64,000 nt of DNA from positions 111,398-175,397 of the forward strand of contig CAUVXJ010000100.1 of assembly GCA_963555925.1 (NCBI GenBank), given 5' to 3'. The notes beneath the pieces were generated by a model. That model searched no databases and was not told the origin of the DNA. It saw nothing but the letters and a program-made list of their open reading frames with translations. Position numbers and translations under genes: made by a program. Within the stretch, counting starts at the first letter, position 1. Every line of letters begins with the position of its first letter. The stretch comes from Protofrankia sp963555925. Lineage in GTDB: Bacteria; Actinomycetota; Actinomycetes; Frankiales; Frankiaceae. Below, one piece after another: positions 27,185-36,385 of this stretch.

Positions 27185-28192
27185 TCAGCCGGCAAGCAGC
27201 CGGCGCAACCACAGCAGCCGCGCCGTCTTCGCCGCCTGCGAGACCGCGGCATGCGGCGCCAGCACGTCGAACCCGTGGAAACCGCCAGGCCACACATGCA
27301 GCTCGGCAACACCACCGGCCTGCCAGATACGTGTCGCGTAAGCCACGTCCTCGTCCCGGAAGGTCTCCGCCGAACCGACGTCGACGAACGCCGGCGGCAG
27401 CCCCGAAAGGTCATCGGCCCGCGCCGGCGCCGCGTACGGGGAGACGTCGGGACCGCCGCGATCGGCGCCCAGCAGCGCCGACCAGCCCGTCGCGTTGGCG
27501 CTCTGGTCCCACACGCCCCGCCCCGCCATCTGCCGGGCGGAGGGGGTGTCGTTGCGGTCATCGAGCATCGGGCACAGCAACATCTGCCCGGCCGGAGTCG
27601 GGCCGCCACGGTCCCGGGTGAGCAGCGCCAACGCCGCGGCCAGCCCACCGCCCGCGCTGCTACCCGCGATCACGATCCGAGCCGGGTCTACGCCCAGTTC
27701 GGCGGCGTGAGCGGCCGTCCACAGCAGCCCGGCGTAACAGTCCTCCACCGGCGCCGGGTGGGGATGCTCGGGAGCGAGACGGTACTCCACGGAGATCACC
27801 ACCAGGCCCAGCTCCTGCGCCCAGTCCAGCACTTCCTGGACGCCCATCCGGTTGTTACCGAGAATCATGCCGCCGCCGTGCATGTAGTACATCGCCGCGT
27901 ACGGCGCGCTGGCCGCCACGGGTCGGCACACCAGCAGCGACACGTCGGGCGCCCCGGGCGGACCGGGTACCGCCACGTCCTGGACGTCGAACGCACCCCC
28001 ACGCGTCAGCTCCTCGTCCGCCATGGCCATCGCGCCCATGGCCTCGCGAAACCCCGGAATCATCTCCGGGGTCACCGACGACGGCAGGAAAGCGCCGATG
28101 GTCTCCAGCGCCGCCGCCAGCTCGGCGTCGAACGGAGGCGGCGAACCGACGGGAATACCCTGCGATGCGGATTGCGGTGCCACGATGGTCAT
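27185..28192 (-). CDS. alpha/beta hydrolase of the hormone-sensitive lipase family
   Basis: A 335-residue HSL-type (bacterial family IV) esterase of the cytoplasm. ATG 28192 has GGGAGG six bases upstream. The oxyanion hole HGGG (YYMHGGGMILG) is at about residue 105, the nucleophile elbow GSSAGGG at about 180, the acid lies in VGSAETFRDED and the base in WPGGFHGFDVL. The length is normal. A 70-residue N-terminal cap is present. Substrate unknown, probably short acyl esters. It is divergent from the XdhC-like gene with a gap of 230 bases. Confidence 0.88.
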   Translation of the reverse strand: MTIVAPQSASQGIPVGSPPPFDAELAAALETIGAFLPSSVTPEMIPGFREAMGAMAMADEELTRGGAFDVQDVAVPGPPGAPDVSLLVCRPVAASAPYAAMYYMHGGGMILGNNRMGVQEVLDWAQELGLVVISVEYRLAPEHPHPAPVEDCYAGLLWTAAHAAELGVDPARIVIAGSSAGGGLAAALALLTRDRGGPTPAGQMLLCPMLDDRNDTPSARQMAGRGVWDQSANATGWSALLGADRGGPDVSPYAAPARADDLSGLPPAFVDVGSAETFRDEDVAYATRIWQAGGVAELHVWPGGFHGFDVLAPHAAVSQAAKTARLLWLRRLLAG

Positions 28193-28422
28193 GGATCCTC
28201 CCGATTACCAAGCACGCTGCTGTGCGGCAACAAGAAACATCTTCTCCACGGACGATCCAGATGAAAAGGTGCCGACCGGTCAACTTCTGACCGAGCGCAC
28301 CGGCCACAGCCGAGGTGCTGGTGCGGCAGATGCCGGTGTGGCAGGTTACGGTACGGCAGGTTACGGTACGGCGGCAGGCGTCACAGTTCGTGCAACCCGT
28401 CGCGCTCCGGTGGTGGGGTCTC

Positions 28423-29517
28423 GTGCGTGAGATGCTGACGGCAATGCTCGAATGGTGGGAGTCGGAAACCCCGTTCGCCCTGGCGACCGTCGTTGCCACC
28501 AGCGCCTCGGCGCCCCGGCGCCCCGGCGCCGCGATGACCGTCAACATCGCGGGTGAGGCACTCGGCAGCGTCTCGGGCGGCTGTGTCGAAGGGGCGGTGT
28601 ACGACACGGCGCGACGGGTGCTCGCCAGCGGTGAACCGGCCCTGGAGACCTTCGGCTTCAGCGACGACGATGCGTTCGCGGTCGGCCTGACCTGCGGCGG
28701 CACGATCAGCGTCTTCGTACAGCGCATCGACCGCACGACCGCGCCCGACCTCCCCGCCATCGCCGCGGCGGTAGCGGACGCGGAACCGGTCGCGATGGCG
28801 ACCGTCGTCTCCGGAGGAGCGCCGGTGGGGGCGCGACGCGTGGTGTGGCTGGACCGGGTGGTTGGCACGCTCGGCGCCCCAGGACTCGACGTAGCAGTCA
28901 CCCAGGATGCTCGGGGCATGCTGTCCCAGGGCCAGTCCGGTCAGCGCCGGTACGGGCCGGCAGGGCAGCGGCGCCGCGACGCCGTCACGGTATTCATCCA
29001 GTCCTTCGCACCGCCCCCGCGGATGCTGGTCTTCGGCGCGATCGACTTCGCCCACGCAGCTACCCGGATCGGTGTCTTCCTCGGCTACCACGTCACCGTC
29101 TGCGATGCCCGCAGCGTGTTCGCCACCCGCCGGCGGTTCCCTGAGGCACATGAGGTGGTGGTCGAGTGGCCGCACCGCTACCTCACCCGTACCACGGTGG
29201 ACCCGTCGACGGTGATCTGCATACTCACCCACGACCCGAAGTTCGACGTGCCGCTGTTGAAGGTGGCGCTGCGCACATCGGCCGGGTACATCGGGGCGAT
29301 GGGTAGCCGGCGCACCCACGCGGATCGGCTGGCCCGGCTGCGGGAAGCCGGCGTGACCGATGATGAGCTCGCCCGCATCCGCGCGCCGATCGGCCTCGAC
29401 CTCGGGGCGCGCACGCCGGAGGAAACCGCTGTATCGATCGCCGCCGAGATCATCCAGAACCGCTGGCGGGGCAGCGGCCGGCCGCTGTCGACGACAGCGG
29501 GTCCCATTCATCTGTAA
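28423..29517 (+). CDS. xdhC: XdhC/CoxI-family protein
   Basis: A 364-residue XdhC protein, which inserts sulphurated molybdenum cofactor into xanthine or CO dehydrogenase-type enzymes. GTG 28423 is preceded by GGTGGGG and gives the family's usual opening (VREMLTAMLEWW, then PFALATVVATSASAPRRPGAAM). The N-terminal XdhC_CoxI domain ends near GLTCGGTISVFVQ, with the conserved Cys of TCGG. The C-terminal Rossmann domain (PRMLVFGAIDFAH, GYHVTVCDARSVFA, YIGAMGSRRTHADRL) carries a changed nucleotide loop (GAIDFA for the usual GAGP.A). No molybdenum enzyme is close by. The region just upstream has a duplicated 15-base segment (GGCAGGTTACGGTAC, near 28338-28368). Repeat copy D overlaps its stop. Confidence 0.88.
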   Translation: MREMLTAMLEWWESETPFALATVVATSASAPRRPGAAMTVNIAGEALGSVSGGCVEGAVYDTARRVLASGEPALETFGFSDDDAFAVGLTCGGTISVFVQRIDRTTAPDLPAIAAAVADAEPVAMATVVSGGAPVGARRVVWLDRVVGTLGAPGLDVAVTQDARGMLSQGQSGQRRYGPAGQRRRDAVTVFIQSFAPPPRMLVFGAIDFAHAATRIGVFLGYHVTVCDARSVFATRRRFPEAHEVVVEWPHRYLTRTTVDPSTVICILTHDPKFDVPLLKVALRTSAGYIGAMGSRRTHADRLARLREAGVTDDELARIRAPIGLDLGARTPEETAVSIAAEIIQNRWRGSGRPLSTTAGPIHL

Positions 29518-29540
29518 GAGCGCCCGGCAAGAGGGGACGC
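29514..29540 (+). repeat. dispersed repeat, copy D
   Basis: TAAGAGCGCCCGGCAAGAGG followed by GGACGCGACG. The left end matches copies A, B, C and E; the right side is like copy E (GGGACGCGGCG) and not like B. The TAA stop of the XdhC gene is supplied by the first bases of this copy. Confidence 0.5.
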
Positions 29541-29574
29541 GACGTCCGGGCGCGCGATCTGACGCACTGCGCCC

Positions 29575-29760
29575 TCAGCACGGGGCACCCTGACCCGCCG
29601 CGAGCGGCTCGCGAATGCCCTTCTTCGCCAGGACGTGCTGCCAGCGGTCAGCCTCGGCGTTCGTCGGCACGAGCACGGCCATGTCGCCATAACGGACGTC
29701 CTGGCCGGCATGAAAGTCGATCAGGTGTGCGCAGAGCGCCGACTCCTGCGTCGACGAAGC
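29575..29760 (-). pseudogene. UvrD-like helicase fragment
   Basis: About 55 residues (HLIDFHAGQDVRYGDMAVLV then TNAEADRWQHVLAKKGI) match the part of UvrD/Rep-type helicases just before the C-terminal motor motifs, where 'YGDMAVLVRTN' is common. It ends in a stop shortly after. Nothing of the Walker A or helicase core is nearby. A second fragment, of the N-terminus of a similar helicase, is found at 55501-56316. It is a remnant. Confidence 0.5.
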
Positions 29761-29951
29761 CACGACTGGGGGCCGCGCAGCGGACCGACCCACAACCATG
29801 TCATCGCCTCCCCACCTTGAGTCACAGGGAAGAGTATGCGATGGGTAGTTGTTTGAGACCTGATCGGGGGTTGAAGCCCGTGGGCATCTCAACCCGCCAC
29901 GGACCCAGGCTCGTGAGGGGAACACGGTCCATCTACCAGTCCGGCGTGGGG

Positions 29952-32054
29952 CTATGTTTCCTCGACCGACGCGCTGTTGCCCGCCGGGGTGGCTTCGCCG
30001 GAGTCACGCCATTCGCGCAGGTTCTGTACCACCTCTTCGTAGAACTTCTCCAGAGTGTCCACCACTGATGTGACGAACGTACCCTTCCCGACGCCGCGTT
30101 TCCCCCCGAGGGGAGCGCTCAAGGAAATACGAAAGGCCCTGATCTCACATCCCGGATCGGTGACCAGAATGTCCGGCTTCTGGCGTACCAAGGCGAGAAG
30201 CTCGGCTCGGGCGGCTTCCCGCGATCCCTGGTCGAAAGATTCGACCCGCAGATTTCCGTTCGCATCCCCGAGCTGTCTGACAACCCATTTGACACGGGTG
30301 AGCGGGCGTCCCTGGTGAGGGGCGTCAATGCTTACCGAGCACACGACCCGGCCCGCACGCAGATCCGCGGTGACGGTAACCGGGCCGACGGCCCCGGGGA
30401 TCCGCAGCATCGCAGACAGGGTGCCGTTCCCGCACAGCTCCTCGGCCAGCATCTGCCGCCGCTGCGTCGCGTCCACACGGCGGTTCACCTGGGGGATGAC
30501 TTCAATACCCAGCAGCCCACCCAGGTGTAGGCACAGACAGTGGGCAAACTGGTCGAAGCGTTCAGCGACGGAAGGCAGTCCTTTGTCCGTGGGTCGCAGC
30601 GTGCCCGCCGACACGCTGTCCCTCACCGCCACCCAGTGAGGTCCCAGGTCGTCGAACGTCTCCGCCCCGGAACGCCCGTGATCGAGGTACCGGAGAAACT
30701 CGCCAAGGATATATTCCTGGGTGGCATCCGCCACCGCTTTGTTCTCGATCAGGAGCTGGCAGCGGAATCGTATCTCCGCCCACGAAAGATGGTAGACGCC
30801 GACTTTCTTTGTTTTCCGCCCGTCGATCGCGACAGGATGGCGTTCGTCTGCCGTCGTGATCAGATTGGAGATGGTGAGCACGGCGTCGAACCGCTGTTCC
30901 CGGGCAATGTCGAGGTACGCCTCGACCTGCCCCGAGCGGAGTTCACCAGTGCCCGTCTTCACCTCGACCAGAGCAGTCCACGTACGCTGCCCCCGCGTCA
31001 CCCGGATCAACCCGTCCGGCACGTAGGGCTCGTCGCCCCGGCTGAACGGCACCTCGATGAACGTCTCGACCTGGCCGGCGGGCGCCCCGAACCGGGTCGT
31101 CACAGCACGGCCGAACTCGCGCACGGACCCCACGACCGCGAGCAGAGCCGACGTCGCGCGCCGTTCCTGCTCCGCCGCACCACCGATACCCGCCACAGGG
31201 AACAGCCTCGCCGGCTGCCAACGCTGCTCCGCGTCCCCGGCATCCGGCCGTCTCACCTTCGATGCCGACAGCCGCCGAACGGGCCGACGTTTCCTCGTGG
31301 TGACCGTCTGGGTTCGCCGCTCCCTGCCACGGGCTGGCAGTCGGGACGCACCCGCCGGACCCGCATCGTCGGGAGCATCTACCCCGACGTTGGTGCCGCC
31401 GCTGTCCACGGAATCCGTGCCTGCAGGCGCCGTTGGCTCGGCTTGCACCGGCGCCGCGCCGTCTTCCTCGTCAGAGTCGACCTCGACGCCGTATTCGGTA
31501 ACGAGTGTCGCCAGGCCGGTATCGTATCCCTGCCCGACCGCACGGAACTTCCACTGCCCGGCACGGCGGTAGACCTCCCCGAGCATGAACGCCGTCTCGG
31601 TTGAGGCGTCCATGACGTCGAAACGAAGCAGCTCCGCCGCGTCGGAACCACGCAGCAGCCGCAGCCGCAGGTACTCCAGCCGGCCGAAGCCGTCCCCGGC
31701 ACCGCCGTCCACGCTCGCCGCGAGCAGCACCCGTTCGACGCTGTCCGGAACGTCGTCCATGTCGACATCAACGACGTCGGTGAAGGTCGTGTACCGCTCC
31801 TCGACGCACGATGTCTTTCCACGGAGCCTGACCGCCCCGCCCGCTCCAGACGGCTGGTTGTAGAAGATCAAATCGTCGTTGGACCGGACCTTTCCGTCAT
31901 CTCCCAGCAGGAGCACGCTCACATCCGCGTCGAGCGGATACCCCTTCTCAGTAGCCCACTCAAGGATGACCGAGACCGAACCGAGCCCGTCAGCCAGGGC
32001 ACTGAGGGTAACATTTCCCCCCTTGCGCATGGCCGCAACCGTCGCAGCGCACAT
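29952..32054 (-). CDS. TerD-domain protein joined to a PD-(D/E)XK nuclease-like domain
   Basis: A 700-residue protein with two parts. Residues about 9-190 are a TerD domain (calcium-binding stress domain): MRKGGNVTLSA, the acidic LDADVSVLLL, and SNDDLIFYNQ. A low-complexity linker rich in Asp, Pro and Arg (190-285) follows. Residues about 290-460 look like a RecB-type nuclease: PD at 346-347, E364-V-K366 in TALVEVKTG, and a QxxxY motif at Q376-Y380. The rest (460-700) is helical and unknown. ATG 32054 is annotated; ATG 32030 (MRKGGN) fits the TerD family better, and neither has a clear ribosome site. TerD proteins act in tellurite, phage and stress response. The joining to a nuclease suggests a defence effector (inference). 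It stands alone. Confidence 0.75.
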   Translation of the reverse strand: MCAATVAAMRKGGNVTLSALADGLGSVSVILEWATEKGYPLDADVSVLLLGDDGKVRSNDDLIFYNQPSGAGGAVRLRGKTSCVEERYTTFTDVVDVDMDDVPDSVERVLLAASVDGGAGDGFGRLEYLRLRLLRGSDAAELLRFDVMDASTETAFMLGEVYRRAGQWKFRAVGQGYDTGLATLVTEYGVEVDSDEEDGAAPVQAEPTAPAGTDSVDSGGTNVGVDAPDDAGPAGASRLPARGRERRTQTVTTRKRRPVRRLSASKVRRPDAGDAEQRWQPARLFPVAGIGGAAEQERRATSALLAVVGSVREFGRAVTTRFGAPAGQVETFIEVPFSRGDEPYVPDGLIRVTRGQRTWTALVEVKTGTGELRSGQVEAYLDIAREQRFDAVLTISNLITTADERHPVAIDGRKTKKVGVYHLSWAEIRFRCQLLIENKAVADATQEYILGEFLRYLDHGRSGAETFDDLGPHWVAVRDSVSAGTLRPTDKGLPSVAERFDQFAHCLCLHLGGLLGIEVIPQVNRRVDATQRRQMLAEELCGNGTLSAMLRIPGAVGPVTVTADLRAGRVVCSVSIDAPHQGRPLTRVKWVVRQLGDANGNLRVESFDQGSREAARAELLALVRQKPDILVTDPGCEIRAFRISLSAPLGGKRGVGKGTFVTSVVDTLEKFYEEVVQNLREWRDSGEATPAGNSASVEET

Positions 32055-32788
32055 ACCGGGACCATATCCCCAAGACCTCAGCCAGCTGAATGCCTATCGC
32101 TATCACTACGATATGACATCTACGGGTAACCATACACGCAACAATAAACGACATTATGTCAAGCTCAACAGCCTCCAATCGGATACGCAACCCAACCGAA
32201 TCTCTGACAATTATAGAGAGAGTTGGAACAGGCCGACAAATAGCCCACATACCAACCTCGGACTACCCGACGCCTACGGCCCTTCATGGCGGCAAGCCGA
32301 CCCAGGCTGGGTGTCACGAAGTTCGAAATCTCGATGATGGCACTCGCCGGGTTCATGCCGTGGCTGGTCTGGCGACTCATGCCTGAGTGTTGTGTCGGCT
32401 GGGTGGACGCTCGGCCGGCGTCAGGCACCAGCAGGGCGAACTGCACACTCGTTGCTATCGGTTGTTCTCGGTGCGTTTATAACCGGGAGGTCGCGGGTCG
32501 CCGGCGGCCGATCGATGTGTTGAAGGCGTACGTCAGCCACGGATCGGTGCCGGGAGCCTGACCTCGACCGATGCTGTGGCTGGCGTCCCGATCGCCGTCT
32601 GACCCACGCCAAGTGCCCTGTTCTGCTGGCTGTCGGTCGCTGCGGCCACCGGTGGCACGGGCAAGGGCATTGCCCCGACCCGAGCACGGTTGAGATCATC
32701 CCAGGACCGGGCGCGGTGAGGACAGGGCACCTTCTTCAGACCTCCGGGGCCCGGCCGGAGCGATCCGCACGCCAGACAAGGAGCTCCC
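32055..32788. other. 734-base intergenic region, AT-rich at its start
   Basis: 32080-32240 is clearly poorer in GC than its neighbours and has no gene; it likely holds the promoter of the TerD-nuclease gene. A 91-codon frame at 32286-32561 (plus) opens MAASRPRLGVTKFEISMMAL and has a Cys/Trp-rich middle, but no known family or ribosome site. I do not call it. The rest seems empty. Confidence 0.4.
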
Positions 32789-34039
32789 GTGAGCGCGATG
32801 ACGTTCCAAGAAATGACCCCGGTGTCCTTCCTCGAACGAGCAGCGAGGGTTTTCGCCCAGCGGCCGGCCGTGGTGGACGGCGATCTGCGGTATTCCTACG
32901 GCGAGTTCTGGCAGCGCGCGCAGCGGCTGGCCGGGATGCTCGCCGAACACGGGGTACAGCCCGGCGACCGGGTGGCGGTCCTGTGCCCGAACACCCACGT
33001 GTTACTCGAGGCGCACTACGGGGTACCGCTCGCGGGTGCCGTGCTGGTGGCGGTGAACACCCGACTGTCCGCGAGCGAGATCGGCTACATCCTGGACCAC
33101 AGCGGCGTGACCGTGGTCATCGTCGACGCCGAGTACCGCCCAGTGCTGTCGGACGCGCTGCGCGACAGCACCGGGCGCCCGACCGTGATCCTTGCCGGGG
33201 ACGACGGCCCTGGGCAGGACACCGGGTACGAGTTGCTGCTGGCGGACGCGCGGCCGCATCGAGTGCCGGTAACCGACGAGCGTTCGCTGCTGTCGCTGAA
33301 CTACACCAGCGGTACCACCGGCCAGCCCAAGGGGGTGATGTACCACCACCGTGGCGCCTACCTGCAGGCGGTCGCAATGGCCTACCATGCCACGCTCGAC
33401 ACGTCCTCGCGCTATCTGTGGACACTGCCGATGTTCCACACCAACGGCTGGTGCTTCCCGTGGGCGGTGACCGCGGCCGGCGGCGTGCACCACTGCCTGC
33501 GCAGGGTCGATTCCGGCGATATCTGGCGGGCGATCCGGGACGAGGGAATCAGTCACTTCTGCGCCGCGCCGACCGTGCTCGCCATGCTGGCTGATCATCC
33601 TGCGGCGCATCGCCCACCGTATCCGGTCAAGGTGTTCACCGGGGGGGCACCGCCGTGGCCCGCGTTGCTGGAGCGGATGGACACCTTCGGTATCGATGTA
33701 CACCACCTCTACGGACTGACTGAGACCTTCGGTCCGGTCCTGTCCGTCACGAACTTCGACGACGCGGACGAGGCCCTGAAGATTGCCAACGACACACCGT
33801 ACGGCCTCGGTGCCGGTGTCTGGTCACGCGACATCAACACCGCTTATCGACTCGGCCGCGGAATCAAGGCCGGCCGGGTCTGGACCAACTGCTACCACGT
33901 CTACCCGGCGCACGCGGCTTTCGGCGGATACAAGCAGTCGGGCATCGGCCGCGAGACCCACAAGATGGCGCTCGACCACTACCAGCAGACGAAGAACATG
34001 CTGGTGAGCTATTCGCCGCGCAAGCTCGGCTTCTTCTAG
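32789..34039 (+). pseudogene. chimera: acyl-CoA synthetase N-part fused to aldehyde dehydrogenase C-part
   Basis: The frame is open for 416 codons and starts with AGGAG six bases upstream, but the product joins two unrelated enzymes. Residues 1-312 are an AMP-forming acyl-CoA synthetase, with the P-loop YTSGTTGQPKGVMYHHRG and the YGLTETFGPV motif. At TETFGPV it turns into an aldehyde dehydrogenase C-terminus (VTNFDDADEALKIANDTPYG, GAGVWSRDINTAYRLGRGIK, then FGGYKQSGIGRE). Aldehyde dehydrogenases have EIFGPV at that place, so a short shared sequence seems to have guided a deletion. The synthetase lacks its C-terminal lid and the dehydrogenase lacks its catalytic Cys. Neither activity is expected. 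It could also be an assembly error. Confidence 0.75.
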
Positions 34040-34095
34040 AACGACGGCGTCAGGTCGAACGACAGTGGAACCACGACTCCCGAAGGGAAAGCGAA

Positions 34096-34545
34096 ATGGA
34101 CCATGCACTTCACCACGTCCTCGAACCAAGCCTGGAGCAGGACGTCGAACTCGCTGTCACTGCCGGGCAGTGGCCCGACGGGCTGAGCGGGCACGCGTTC
34201 ATCATCGGCCCGTCCCAGCCGACGGCGGTCGACTTCTTATGGGGTGGCCCGGGGATCGTCACCCGTGTCGACCTGGCCACCCGACACTGGCGCTCGAAGC
34301 GGGTGGTCACGCCGGACCTGGCGATCCTCGGCGGGGTGAACGAATATCCCGAGGTGAACGCCCATCCGCTGTTCCCCGGCGTGTACACGACGGCACACCC
34401 GGTCGAGGATCTCGACGACGGCTGCATGTGGTGGTGCAACGTGGACCTGCGTCCACGGGGAAACTCGACCACCGATGTGGACAGCCCGCTGTGGCAGCGA
34501 TGCCTTGGTGGGTGGGTGGCCGGCCCGGCACGAGTGGATGGTTGA
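34096..34545 (+). CDS. carotenoid oxygenase-like protein, N-terminal fragment
   Basis: A 149-residue product. GLSGHAFIIGPSQP followed by a WGGPGIVTRVDL turn and SKRVVTPDL resembles the first blade of carotenoid cleavage oxygenases (usual pattern LSGxxxRxGP ... DGMxxxxxL ... RYVRTP). The family is about 450-500 residues long and needs four histidines for iron, most of which would lie downstream; they are absent here. It is therefore a truncated gene or a distant small relative. GGGAAAGCGAA lies upstream of the ATG. It follows the chimera by 56 bases. Confidence 0.35.
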   Translation: MDHALHHVLEPSLEQDVELAVTAGQWPDGLSGHAFIIGPSQPTAVDFLWGGPGIVTRVDLATRHWRSKRVVTPDLAILGGVNEYPEVNAHPLFPGVYTTAHPVEDLDDGCMWWCNVDLRPRGNSTTDVDSPLWQRCLGGWVAGPARVDG

Positions 34546-34603
34546 CGTACATTTTCCGCCCGAAAACCGGCCCCTCCTGACGTCATCCTTCCACTCGTCG
34601 CAC

Positions 34604-34665
34604 CGAAGGGAATGCGGATCAAGGAGCGGGGTTGGGGTGGATGCGTCGCGAGGCGCGAGGATGTC
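34604..34665 (+). repeat. dispersed repeat, copy F (right part)
   Basis: GCGGATCAAGGAGCGGGG, then TTGGGGTGGATGCGTCGCGA and GGCGCGAGGATG. It aligns over about 50 bases to the right part of copy B with about four in five bases equal. The GCGCCCGGCAA left end is missing. Confidence 0.5.
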
Positions 34666-34843
34666 CGGGTAGCGGTGTTCTACCTGGGCCGACGGAGCCG
34701 GGGTGCCCGTGCGGCGCGAAGCGGCGTGCGCCTGGCGCCGCCTGGCGCCGGCAGACCCTGGACGAAGCCACTGACACAGATCAGCCCGGATTGTGGCTCC
34801 CCAGCGAATGTGCGACTCCCCATGGATTCGGAGAATTTCACCC

Positions 34844-35194
34844 ATGAGCCTGAACCGTGTCGTGCCCAACATGAAGTCCGGCGACCTGCGCGGGGCAGCC
34901 AGGTTCTACACCGACGTGCTGGGGATGGAGGTGGTGATGGACCACAGCTGGATCATCACCGTCGCCGACCCGGACCGGCCGGAACTTCAGCTGAGCCTGA
35001 TGACGGAGGATGCGACCGCACCGGCGTTTCCCGTGGTGTCGCTGGAGGTCCCCGACGTGGACGCCGTCTACCAGGCCGCTCGCGCGTCAGGCGCGGAGAT
35101 CGTGTACGAACTGACCGACGAGGAGTGGGGTGTGCGCCGGTTCTTCGTCCGTGACCCGAACGGGCATGTCCTGAACGTTCTTTCCCACCGTTGA
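34844..35194 (+). CDS. VOC-family (glyoxalase/bleomycin resistance-like) protein
   Basis: A 116-residue single VOC module of two beta-alpha-beta-beta-beta units. ATG 34844 has GGAGA eleven bases upstream and opens with MSLNRVVPNMKSGDLRGAARFY, the typical first strand and helix. The second unit carries VVSLEVPDVDAVYQAA and ends RRFFVRDPNGHVLNVLSH, where the acidic metal ligand of the family is Val-Leu-Asn rather than Glu. With only some metal ligands kept, it may be a binding protein and not an enzyme. No operon partner is evident. Confidence 0.8.
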   Translation: MSLNRVVPNMKSGDLRGAARFYTDVLGMEVVMDHSWIITVADPDRPELQLSLMTEDATAPAFPVVSLEVPDVDAVYQAARASGAEIVYELTDEEWGVRRFFVRDPNGHVLNVLSHR

Positions 35195-35300
35195 CCTCGA
35201 TCCGTCCGGGATCTGTTCCGCCTCTTTCCGACCCCCGCGCCATCCGAGCCGGCCGCGCTGAGATGGACGTGAAGCCGACTACGGATGCGGAGGAGAAGCA

Positions 35301-35360
35301 ATGCCAGCGGCGCAGCCACTCTCGACGGCCACGGGCAAGGTCGCCCTGCTGCTCGATCGC
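35301..35360 (+). CDS. N-terminus of a gene cut by an assembly gap
   Basis: ATG 35301 is preceded by GAGGAGAAG, a strong ribosome site, and begins MPAAQPLSTATGKVALLLDR before the run of N. That is too little to name a family. Confidence 0.35.
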
Positions 35361-35603
35361 NNNNNNNNNNNNNNNNNNNNNNNNNNNNNNNNNNNNNNNN
35401 NNNNNNNNNNNNNNNNNNNNNNNNNNNNNNNNNNNNNNNNNNNNNNNNNNNNNNNNNNNNNNNNNNNNNNNNNNNNNNNNNNNNNNNNNNNNNNNNNNNN
35501 NNNNNNNNNNNNNNNNNNNNNNNNNNNNNNNNNNNNNNNNNNNNNNNNNNNNNNNNNNNNNNNNNNNNNNNNNNNNNNNNNNNNNNNNNNNNNNNNNNNN
35601 NNN
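35361..35603. other. assembly gap (243 N)
   Basis: Unknown bases. The left side is the start of a plus-strand gene; the right side is an IS21-like transposase fragment on the minus strand. A repeated insertion sequence is a likely cause of the gap. Confidence 0.99.
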
Positions 35604-35730
35604 GCGGCATGGATGCCGGCACGACCAGCCGCTCATGCACTGTGTCCGCCCCGATCGAGCCCCGCGACCTGTCGACCAGATCCTCAATCTTCGGCAGGAA
35701 ACCGTCGATCAACCGCGCCCGCCCGGCGCA
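35604..35730 (-). mobile_element. IS21-family transposase (IstA-like) fragment
   Basis: About 40 residues on the minus strand read LIDGFLPKIEDLVDRSRGS then IGADTVHERLV before the gap. This matches the segment after the helix-turn-helix of IS21 IstA proteins (pattern 'I..FLPKIEELVERS.G.I.AD..H..L'). The rest is lost in the N run. Not intact as seen. Confidence 0.5.
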
Positions 35731-35736
35731 CGCGAC

Positions 35737-36327
35737 CTACCCGCCGACCGGTGCGAGGAGCTGACGCGCGGCGTGAGCGACGGTTTCCGCCGCCGCGGGC
35801 GAGAGCGGCCGCCCGGTGGACAGGTGACGCCGGACGACCGCGTAGGGCAGGTCGACAACCACGAGTACCAGGCGTTCGATCTGCTCGGCGGTGCGCAGAT
35901 CGAGGCGGCAGGCCAGCCGGCGCAGGGCGGACTCGAGCCCGGCTTGCCGCGCGGCGGCGCTGTCGCGGGCGGGCTCAGCCCAGTCATCCTGTCCGAACGC
36001 ATCGGCACCGGCCAGCAGCACGCGCGCCTCCGGCGTGTGCGCGCGGGACCACGCCACCACGTATTGCGCGGCGCCGACCGCCGCCCCGACCGCCGGCTCG
36101 CGCGTCATCTCCTCAAGCAGTCCCGCGTGGAAGCGCTCGACGGTGCGCAACCACAACGCCGCCGTGAGCGCGGCCCGGTCCGGGAAGCGGTGGTAGACCG
36201 AGCCGCTCGGAGCCCCGGCCCGACGGGCGACAGCGGCCATCGTGACCGCGGCGGGGCCGGACTCGGCGGCGATCTCCACAGCGGCATCGAGCAAGGTCTC
36301 GGCATCGAACCGAGCTGGACGCCCCAT
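35737..36327 (-). CDS. TetR/AcrR-family repressor
   Basis: A 196-residue regulator. The N-terminal helix-turn-helix is complete (LLDAAVEIAAESGPAAVTMA then AVARRAGAPSGSVYHRFPDR at residues 12-50), followed by an all-helical ligand domain with VVAWSRAHTPEARVLLAG. It is divergent from the SRPBCC gene with a gap of only 58 bases. That gap has CTCCAATTTG and, further on, CAAATAGGGAG, a loose inverted repeat that may be its operator. It most likely represses itself and the neighbour. Ligand unknown. Confidence 0.88.
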   Translation of the reverse strand: MGRPARFDAETLLDAAVEIAAESGPAAVTMAAVARRAGAPSGSVYHRFPDRAALTAALWLRTVERFHAGLLEEMTREPAVGAAVGAAQYVVAWSRAHTPEARVLLAGADAFGQDDWAEPARDSAAARQAGLESALRRLACRLDLRTAEQIERLVLVVVDLPYAVVRRHLSTGRPLSPAAAETVAHAARQLLAPVGG

Positions 36328-36385
36328 GTTCTAGAGACTACCCTCCAATTTGTATTAATGACATCTCTCCAAATAGGGAGTGGCC

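Noticed and set aside
26530..27621. A 363-codon open frame on the plus strand
   Set aside because: Only its first 110 codons match a known protein (sedolisin); the rest is the antisense of the hydrolase at 27185-28192.
32286..32561. A 91-codon frame with a Cys/Trp-rich middle
   Set aside because: No ribosome site, no recognisable family, and surrounding sequence gives no support.
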